A DNA stretch of 64,000 bases. Source: Akkermansia sp. N21116 (GTDB lineage: Bacteria; Verrucomicrobiota; Verrucomicrobiia; Verrucomicrobiales; Akkermansiaceae). The notes under the pieces were generated by a model. It had not been told where the DNA came from. It did not search any database and was given only the letters and a program-made list of their open reading frames with translations. The DNA is taken from positions 2,790,001 through 2,854,000 of the forward strand of contig NZ_CP139035.1 in NCBI RefSeq assembly GCF_029854705.2, in the 5' to 3' direction. The position numbers and the translations under genes were made by a program. Positions 54,646 through 61,630 of the stretch are shown in pieces (position 1 is the stretch's first letter; the number at the start of each line of letters is the position of its first letter).

Positions 54646-54683
54646 GAAGGGCTGCCCTGCGCATTGTTGCAAGGTAGCCCTTC
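54646..54683. terminator. Bidirectional terminator between the helicase and GH105 genes
   Basis: A 15-bp near-perfect stem (54646-54660 with 54669-54683) encloses an 8-base loop. On the minus strand it is followed by GTCTTTTGAG. It lies between convergent gene ends. Confidence 0.8.
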
Positions 54684-54702
54684 TGTACTGAGAATCGGCA
54701 GC

Positions 54703-56925
54703 TTATTTCATTTGCACAACCAATGGCGTCTGGACGGCCCAGGCTTTGCGGGAGACGACCTCCGTCCAATCCTCCGCGGATTTCACAGGAGAAGCCTTGC
54801 TCCACATGGCTCCCATGTACCAAACGAGAGGCTCGTTGCTCTTGAGCGGGCGGAAAAGATAAGTGTTGCCATCCTTGTCCAATTTCCCCTTGGCATTCGG
54901 CACAATCAAAGCGCTTCCAATGATGCCGTCCTTGCCATCCTTACCGCTTGGGGTACCCCAGACGGCCACATAACCGGCTTTCGGATCGACATTGGTGGTT
55001 TCAATACCGTTGAGTTCCGGATTGGTGTTGATTCCGGCAGCGAATTGAGGAGTCGGAGTCCCCTTCACTTCAAACCGGCTTTCGGCCCGGGTAAACGGAG
55101 AACCGGCATCCAGAGTCATAACTCGCTTCTCTTGAACGGTAACGCCGCTACCCGCTTTCCAAGGAGCATAAGTCACTTCAAACGCAGTGCGGATGGGGCC
55201 ATTGTAAAGGTTTTTCCCTGTAGCCCAGTTGACGGAAGCAAAGGGAGTACCGTCCCTCACGACGGCCGTAGCGCCGCAACCACGATTCGGACCAACCTTA
55301 TACATGTCCAGCCCCTTGCCATGATCGGAATGGTAGTTGCCCTTCTTGTAGAATTCGTCGATAACGAGTCCCGGACCGTACTTGCACCAGATATCGGATC
55401 CATTGGAGAAGAGGCCTTCCCCCTTCGGAGCCGGTTCCGACACCTTGGGACCGTAGATACGGTGAGCGGTCACGTCATTCTCCCAGGCAAAGTCATCCAT
55501 GCGTTCGGGGACATAACGGCTGTAACAGACGGTATCTTTGGAGGCAGCTGGAAGAGTCTTGCTGGAAAACACCCAATAGTCACGGGAGACTCTGGCGGGG
55601 AAATCGCCCTGGAAGAGGAGGGCATCCGTCTTACCGTCACCGTTTTCATCCACAAGCTGATGGGGGATGACGCGCCCGTCGCGCACATCGAAGACACGCA
55701 GGTTTTCGGCATCGGCAGCAGGCATATCGGGCCATTTAATGGAAATCGTTTCATGCGAACGATACACCGGCAGAGGATTCGTCACCGTGACTGTCCGGCG
55801 TCTTGGATTTTCCTTCGCCACGACGGCCTTGCGCAATTCGGTACCGGCAAGCAGGTAAGCTCCAGGACCATAAACTTCCGTAGACTTGGCTGAATAATGC
55901 CCCGGTTTGTCGGCAATAGGCTGAACCCAACCGAGGAGTCCGTCCTCTTCGACACATTCATTGGCAGCTTTCCAGGCTTTTTCGATCACGGGCATATATT
56001 CCTTGGCATCAAGAAGGCCATTGTTGACGCCCCAGATCAGGCCGTAGGTAATAAACAGGGTACCGCTCATTTCCTTGAGGGGCGGATCCTCCGGGTCAAG
56101 CAGACTGGCGTGCCAGGAACCGTCTTCGGTCTGGCAATTCTTGAGGGACTTGGCGAGAGTCTTCAACAGGTTTTCATAAAACGGGCGCGTCGGCCAGTCC
56201 TGCGGCATGTCGCGGAGAATCAGAGGAAGGCCGGCAATGACCCAGCCGTTGCCACGGCTCCAGAACATTTTTTTACCATTGGCCGCCTTCTGGGTAAAAT
56301 AGCGGGAATCGCGGGAAAAGAGGCCGGCCTTTTTGTCGAAAAGATAGTCGTAGGTAGCCTTGTATTCCTTGTCCATGAACTTCAGGTACGATTCGTCACC
56401 CGTATACGCCGCTAATTTGGCATAGGACGGAGGAGACATGAAAAGGGCATCGCTCCAACACCAGCGGTCCTGGCACTTGGGTGTGCCGAATTCCAGTTTG
56501 GCCTGGGCAGGGTTATCTTTGACCTTATCCAGAACTTCTTTGATATTTTTCACGGCAGCGGGGTTGCCGTCGCGGCCGGCCATTTCAATCCAGGCATGGC
56601 CGACACAGTGGTCGTCGGCATGGTAGTGGCGTTTGCCGACACCCCAGTTGGTTTTTTCACCGACTTCCCGGATGGCCTTCAGACCGATGCCTTCCGGCAC
56701 AGCCAGCCCGTATTGAAGCAATCCGGAATACAAGGCGCCGTTGGTCCAGTCCGTTTTCGAGTGTTTGGGATGCTTGACCTGCCATTCGGCAACTTTACCC
56801 ATATTGTCGCGAATAACCTGTTCATTCAATTGATCGGAAGCGGCCCATCCGGCTCCGGTTCCGACAGCAAATAAGGCCAGCGCATGCGCGGCAATCACCT
56901 TGTTGTATAAAAAGTAAGTCTGCAT
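54703..56925 (-). CDS. GH105-type hydrolase fused to a DUF4861 domain
   Basis: A secreted protein of about 740 residues. The N-terminal signal (residues 1-29, ending GWAA) is followed by an alpha/alpha barrel of the GH88/GH105 type: KRHYHADDHCVGHAWIEMAG, DRWCWSDALFMSPPSYAKLA with the catalytic Asp near residue 159, MFWSRGNGWVIAGLPLIL and DGSWHASLLDPEDPPLKEMSGT. GH105 enzymes cleave unsaturated rhamnogalacturonyl or related disaccharides. The C-terminal half (about 380-740) matches DUF4861, a beta-rich domain often joined to such enzymes. The ATG at MQTYFLYN was preferred for its signal. The substrate is not certain. Confidence 0.88.
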   Translation of the reverse strand: MQTYFLYNKVIAAHALALFAVGTGAGWAASDQLNEQVIRDNMGKVAEWQVKHPKHSKTDWTNGALYSGLLQYGLAVPEGIGLKAIREVGEKTNWGVGKRHYHADDHCVGHAWIEMAGRDGNPAAVKNIKEVLDKVKDNPAQAKLEFGTPKCQDRWCWSDALFMSPPSYAKLAAYTGDESYLKFMDKEYKATYDYLFDKKAGLFSRDSRYFTQKAANGKKMFWSRGNGWVIAGLPLILRDMPQDWPTRPFYENLLKTLAKSLKNCQTEDGSWHASLLDPEDPPLKEMSGTLFITYGLIWGVNNGLLDAKEYMPVIEKAWKAANECVEEDGLLGWVQPIADKPGHYSAKSTEVYGPGAYLLAGTELRKAVVAKENPRRRTVTVTNPLPVYRSHETISIKWPDMPAADAENLRVFDVRDGRVIPHQLVDENGDGKTDALLFQGDFPARVSRDYWVFSSKTLPAASKDTVCYSRYVPERMDDFAWENDVTAHRIYGPKVSEPAPKGEGLFSNGSDIWCKYGPGLVIDEFYKKGNYHSDHGKGLDMYKVGPNRGCGATAVVRDGTPFASVNWATGKNLYNGPIRTAFEVTYAPWKAGSGVTVQEKRVMTLDAGSPFTRAESRFEVKGTPTPQFAAGINTNPELNGIETTNVDPKAGYVAVWGTPSGKDGKDGIIGSALIVPNAKGKLDKDGNTYLFRPLKSNEPLVWYMGAMWSKASPVKSAEDWTEVVSRKAWAVQTPLVVQMK

Positions 56926-57006
56926 AAGAAAAAGAGGATGGTAAATAAGATAGCCGGTTCGACACGGATAGTCCAACTCCAAAATTTCATGTGCCGCAAA
57001 TATTCC

Positions 57007-57498
57007 CTAACTTTCTCTTCTCCGATACCTGCGCAGACGGTACACGATGACGGCACAAGCGATGATCGCCAACTCCAGAAGAAAGGACCAATTCAGGATA
57101 AAATTCAACCACCACGGCTTGTAAACGGAGGGAATGTGGTACATGGCATACAGCTTGAGAGAAAAAGGAGCAAACCACGGAATATCCCCGACAAAAGAAT
57201 CCAGGACAAGGTGGAGAACTCCGCTCAAACTGAATGCCAGAGTCGCCCAGGCGACCGAAGAATACCTCCGGCACAAAACCCAAATCCCGGCTAAAACGCT
57301 CAAGCTGACCCAGAGGAGGGGAAAGTGTGTCCAATACGTATGGTGGTGATGCTGACGACCGTCTACCAGATAGAAATACAACAGGTCAAAATCCGGAAAT
57401 ACGGATCCAAGCAATGCGGCGAACATGACCAGTTTCGCCTGGCAGCTCCGAAATGTACATCCTAGAAGGTACCCGGCAGGAAGATGAGCAATGAACAT
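57007..57498 (-). CDS. DUF457/YdjM-like membrane protein
   Basis: A 163-residue inner-membrane protein with about four helices. It begins MFIAHLPAGYLLG and has LLGSVFPDFDLLYFYLVDGRQHHHHTYWTHFP and LSGVLHLVLDSF, the Asp/His pattern of the metal-dependent-hydrolase-like DUF457 family, which may bind a metal at the membrane. A GTG start 9 bases upstream is possible; ATG is preferred. It lies 81 bases upstream of the GH105 gene on the same strand. No function is established. Confidence 0.82.
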   Translation of the reverse strand: MFIAHLPAGYLLGCTFRSCQAKLVMFAALLGSVFPDFDLLYFYLVDGRQHHHHTYWTHFPLLWVSLSVLAGIWVLCRRYSSVAWATLAFSLSGVLHLVLDSFVGDIPWFAPFSLKLYAMYHIPSVYKPWWLNFILNWSFLLELAIIACAVIVYRLRRYRRRES

Positions 57499-57630
57499 GA
57501 TTCTCACCCGTTACCATGAAAAAACAAGCTGACCGGTACAAGGCAAAAATTCCCCTGTCCATGCCCTACCCGGCACAATTCGTGAAAGATTACGCATCAT
57601 CCGAAAGTAATATCTCTATTACCATTTCCC

Positions 57631-59637
57631 ATGAATACCCGGAACCTCCCCCTGAATGGAATAGTCTGCGGCCTTGCCCTCCTGGCAGCCAACGGAACTC
57701 TGGCCGGCCTGATGCATCCGGACATTCCCCTGCAAACATACAGGGACTTCGCGGAAAACCGAGGTCGATTTGCTGCGGATGCCACCAATGTTCCCGTTTA
57801 CTACAAGGACGGAACGCCGTCGGGAACCATCCCCAGAATGATGAGTTTTGAATCCGTTGTGGACGAAGGTTTTGCCGCTCTAACCGGCAATCCCCAGTTC
57901 CTTGCCACTGTCGCCCACAACGGCGGCTACCAAACGGCATCTTTCACCAAACGCTTTGGCGGCCAAGACAACTACCGTGTCGTCAAAAAAAACAATGGAT
58001 GGGGAGAAAAAACCGACTACACGTATGACATCCAGGTAGCTCGATTGGACAAGATTGTCACGGAAGCCGAACCCGTTCCCTTCGTGGAAGATGAAGAATT
58101 ACTTCTCAATATCAAAGGAAAGCCCGTCCTCCGAGCCGGAGGAGGCACCCAAAAAGTAGCTGTCGACAAAGACAATTCGAACGATGTGGCGGGAGCCTAC
58201 TCCTTCCTGACGGGAGGCACGGTCATTTTCACAAACGTCCTGTCAACGCCCCCGTCCAACAACCCGGAACACCCTGCCAGCAAATACAGAGCCTTCCAAT
58301 TCCAATATTCCCTTCAGCTTGAAAAGAACCCTGACCTCCCCCTGCCCATCTGCATCCTCGGAGGCGACAGCGGAAGCGGCAGCTGGATCTACAATGACAA
58401 AAACAAGCGTTGGGAATATATCGGACCGGGGCAATCCGGCGGAGGCGGCGGATTTAGTCAGATGCGCAGCAGCAACATCTGGAGCATTGATGTCATCCGA
58501 TCCTATTTCGATCCGGAAATCACCTCGTCTTCGTCTACCCCTATTCTCTGGAAACCAACGAACACCGAAGGTCAAGGAAAACTCGTCCAGGGAGCCAGGT
58601 CGTGGGCATACCATGGACTGGCTCAGGGAAAAGCCTTCCCGGATGCCACCATGGATGAACTGGAAAAAACGCGTAATCTCGTCTTCTCCGGCACGCCGTC
58701 CGAACTCCGTCTGGAAGCCCCGGTCGATATGGGCGCCGGCAGCCTGACTTTCAAGACAAACATGAAACTCACGGCGGCCCAGCCATCCCATACCCTGTAC
58801 TCGGCAGGCATGGATATCCGCAAGGGGACTACCGTCACATCAACCCTGACGGCCAAAGATGGTCAGGAATGGCGCAAAGTCGGTAAAGGAACCCTAATCA
58901 TTGAAGGGAATGGAGATAACCCGGCTTCCCTGAACCTGGGAGACGGACAAACCATCCTGAATCGCGAAAACGGCAAGGCAGCCTCGTCCGTCATGCTGGT
59001 ATCCGGCCGCCCCGCTCTGCGCCTCCAGGGAGACAACCAGCTTGCCGGACCCGTCCACTTCGGAGCCAAAGGGGGATTACTTGACCTCTACGGTCATTCC
59101 CTGACCTGGAACACCCTGCCCCATCTCGACGAAGGAGCCCGCATCACCAACCTAAAACCCGGCACTACATCCACCTTCACCTACACGGGCTCCGGCTCCT
59201 TCTTCGGTGTGTTGACCGACGGAGGAGATACCGCCAAAGGTTTGCTCAAAATCGTCTATGCCCCCGAAGGAAAGGATGATCAAGCCACTTGGACCTGGAG
59301 CGGAAAAATCACGAACAAAGGCGGTATCGAAATCCGTAGCGGCCACATTTCCATCACCGGAAGGCCCACCCCGCATGCCGCCAACTTTGTCGATCCTTCA
59401 GACTGGATTACTTCCGTCGTCCAAACAGGGAAAGCCCCTATTATCCTCCACCCCGGTACGACATTGACGATCGGAGCCCACACGGCAGTCCAGGCCAACT
59501 TCATCGTCATGAAAGGTGCCACCCTGACTGTGGATAAGGATGCCGCCTGGCAAGGCATCGCCTCCGTGGAACAAGGGGGAGCCATCAATCTCTCCCCGGA
59601 AGCCAAAGGGAAAAATGTCATCAAAAACAAGTCCTGA
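57631..59637 (+). CDS. S6-family (IgA-protease/SPATE-like) serine protease without a beta-barrel
   Basis: A secreted protease of 668 residues. The signal peptide is MNTRNLPLNGIVCGLALLAA and on. It then shows the S6 autotransporter passenger: PLQTYRDFAENRGRFAADATNVPVYYKDG, FLATVAHNGGYQTASF with catalytic His96, YTYDIQVARLDKIVTEAEPVPF with Asp133, and LGGDSGSGSW with catalytic Ser247. After about residue 370 a beta-helix-like stalk of Gly-rich strands follows (GKGTLIIEGNGDNPASLNLGDGQTI, HSLTWNTLP). The usual C-terminal 12-strand beta-barrel translocator is absent; the protein simply stops at KGKNVIKNKS. In pathogens such proteases cut mucins, IgA or host cytoskeleton. Confidence 0.88.
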   Translation: MNTRNLPLNGIVCGLALLAANGTLAGLMHPDIPLQTYRDFAENRGRFAADATNVPVYYKDGTPSGTIPRMMSFESVVDEGFAALTGNPQFLATVAHNGGYQTASFTKRFGGQDNYRVVKKNNGWGEKTDYTYDIQVARLDKIVTEAEPVPFVEDEELLLNIKGKPVLRAGGGTQKVAVDKDNSNDVAGAYSFLTGGTVIFTNVLSTPPSNNPEHPASKYRAFQFQYSLQLEKNPDLPLPICILGGDSGSGSWIYNDKNKRWEYIGPGQSGGGGGFSQMRSSNIWSIDVIRSYFDPEITSSSSTPILWKPTNTEGQGKLVQGARSWAYHGLAQGKAFPDATMDELEKTRNLVFSGTPSELRLEAPVDMGAGSLTFKTNMKLTAAQPSHTLYSAGMDIRKGTTVTSTLTAKDGQEWRKVGKGTLIIEGNGDNPASLNLGDGQTILNRENGKAASSVMLVSGRPALRLQGDNQLAGPVHFGAKGGLLDLYGHSLTWNTLPHLDEGARITNLKPGTTSTFTYTGSGSFFGVLTDGGDTAKGLLKIVYAPEGKDDQATWTWSGKITNKGGIEIRSGHISITGRPTPHAANFVDPSDWITSVVQTGKAPIILHPGTTLTIGAHTAVQANFIVMKGATLTVDKDAAWQGIASVEQGGAINLSPEAKGKNVIKNKS

Positions 59638-59682
59638 ACCTCCCTCATCCATCACAATAAACTCAATTTCAAGCCAACACCG

Positions 59683-59727
59683 GGAGGCCGTTCCGCCAGT
59701 ACGCGGAGCGGCCTCCTGCCGTTTTTT
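59683..59727 (+). terminator. Rho-independent terminator after the S6 protease gene
   Basis: GGAGGCCGTTCCGC (59683-59696) pairs with GCGGAGCGGCCTCC (59703-59716, one G-T or mismatch) around CAGTAC, followed by TGCCGTTTTTT. Confidence 0.9.
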
Positions 59728-59819
59728 CCCGTCTCTCTCCCATCCCCGGTGAACGGAAACACCTGTTTCCATGTATATCTTTAGTAGGCTCATTCCTAAC
59801 TCCTTACCATCATCTCCAC

Positions 59820-61001
59820 ATGGACCAGGCATCATCATCCGGCATCCGGCAGCAGGTATTCCTCATTCTGGCGATCATCCTCATTTGTTTCAACCTGAGA
59901 CCGGCCATGACGGCTCCCGACCCTTTACTGGGGGAACTCAGACATGATCTGGGACTTTCCATGGACGATTCCGGAACCTTTGCCCTCCTGCCCGTTTTTG
60001 TCCTTGGCATCGCAGCGGCCTTGGCTCCCCGTGTCGCCCGTCTGCTCCTCCCGTGGAAAATCATCCTTATTTTCCCTCTCGTCGCCGTTGCCGGAATCCT
60101 CTGGCGCAGTTACGGTGGCATGATCGGTCTGTATGGTGGCATGATCGTCATGGGCCTGGGACTGGGCATTGCCGGAGCAGCCATTCCCGGATTCATCAAA
60201 CATACCATGCCGGACAAAGCGCCGTTCATGATGGGAATCTACAGCGCCCTCGTCGGCCTGGGTACATCCGTCGCCGCGGCTACCGCCTACCCCATCGCCG
60301 CCAACCTCGGAGGATGGAAGGAAGGACTGGCTTTCTGGGCTGCTCCTATCCTGCTGGCTTGCGCCATCTGGGGGTGTTACTTCAAAATCTATCCCAGCCA
60401 CGCACGCCAACAGCCCCTTGAAACGAATATCAGCCGTTTGCTGACCCACCCGCGAGCCTGGCAAATCACTCTCTTCTACATGAGCCGAGTTGCAGCGGCC
60501 TACTTCCTCTTCACCTGGTTCCCCATCCTGCTCAAAGGCAGGGGCATGAACGGCGATGACGCCGGATACGTGCTCTCCCTGATCACCCTGTCTCAAATCC
60601 CCGCCACTCTTGTTGCCCACTGGGGAGAAGAAAAACTCGGAGGGCACGGCAGGCTCATTACACTGGCCCTGGCATCTTCCGTAATCTCTTGCTGGGCCAT
60701 CATGTATGGACCGCTGGAGTGGGTCATACCGTTCTCGATCATATGCGGACTTGGAACGGGAGCCGTGTTCAGCAGAGGCATGAGTCTGATGGTAGAACGA
60801 GCGGATAACGAAACAACGGCCCTGGAACTATCCGGCATGTCGCAGGGATTCGGATTCACCTTGGGGGCCCTCATGGCGCTTGGTGGGAGTTTTGTTCTCC
60901 AGCACGGTAGTTCCATCCTTCCATTCTGCCTGATTTACACGGCATTCTGTATCATGGGCATCGTCACGGGTCGCCTTTCGGCACGCCCGGGATACGTCTA
61001 A
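59820..61001 (+). CDS. Major facilitator superfamily transporter (CynX/NimT-like)
   Basis: A 393-residue polytopic membrane protein with about twelve helices. It has ILICFNLRPAMTAPDPLLGELRHDLGLS, MGLGLGIAGAAIPGFIKHTMPDK with the family motif region, MGIYSALVGLGTSVAAA, and a symmetrical second half with GLGTGAVFSRGMSLM and LSGMSQGFGFTLGALMALGG. CynX/NimT-type MFS proteins carry cyanate, 2-nitroimidazoles or other small solutes. The substrate is not shown. The gene stands alone after the S6 protease terminator. Confidence 0.9.
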   Translation: MDQASSSGIRQQVFLILAIILICFNLRPAMTAPDPLLGELRHDLGLSMDDSGTFALLPVFVLGIAAALAPRVARLLLPWKIILIFPLVAVAGILWRSYGGMIGLYGGMIVMGLGLGIAGAAIPGFIKHTMPDKAPFMMGIYSALVGLGTSVAAATAYPIAANLGGWKEGLAFWAAPILLACAIWGCYFKIYPSHARQQPLETNISRLLTHPRAWQITLFYMSRVAAAYFLFTWFPILLKGRGMNGDDAGYVLSLITLSQIPATLVAHWGEEKLGGHGRLITLALASSVISCWAIMYGPLEWVIPFSIICGLGTGAVFSRGMSLMVERADNETTALELSGMSQGFGFTLGALMALGGSFVLQHGSSILPFCLIYTAFCIMGIVTGRLSARPGYV

Positions 61002-61630
61002 ATACAACCGGCAAACCGGATTGAGTAATAGAATCATGGCACCTCGCTTGATTTTTTGAGCATTTTATCTTCTCGTTTTCAAAAAATGCCTAATAAGACG
61101 CTTTATTGGAATTCGTATTTGCCCTTGTGAACCTGCTGTTGAAGAGAAAATCCTTCGGGATACACCAGTAATTCAAATCGTAATCGTTTGTTCATGGTTA
61201 AGGAACATGGATAGCTTCCAAAAACTATTCTAAAAAACATTTTTTTGCTCATTCGTGACCGTTTCTACCAAAAAATCCGGCGAGGTCTTTTTTTGATTCA
61301 TGGAGAAACGGGCGGATCGAATTAATTTAATCACAAATCATTTACTATCAAATCATAATAACAATCCATTCATAGATAAAGATGAAATTGAAAGCCTTCT
61401 TCTATCGGGAAGAGAGGATAATCATGATCGTTGACAAACGGATTATCAATCCGCTATATTGATTCATTATAAGCTTATTATGAGAAAGTAACATTCCCAG
61501 GCAAAGATGATTTATTGAATGTAACTTAACTCTCCATGGCTCTTGGAGCTATTTTTCTTCTTTATGATTTTTCTGCTTGATTGCGGATTGATAATACGCT
61601 ATTTTATAGAAGTATTTATCATCTTTTACC
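61002..61630. other. AT-rich gap before a surface-protein gene
   Basis: About 630 bases, more AT-rich than most of the window. There is no gene with recognisable features. A weak hairpin (CTCCA at 61532 with TGGAG at 61544) followed by CTATTTTT could be a small terminator or leader structure. The gap probably holds the promoter of the following gene. I see no insertion sequence end, tRNA or clear attachment site. Confidence 0.5.

Noticed and set aside
54664-55893. A 409-codon frame antisense to the GH105 gene
   Set aside because: No signal, motif or family is visible, while the opposite strand has a clear enzyme.
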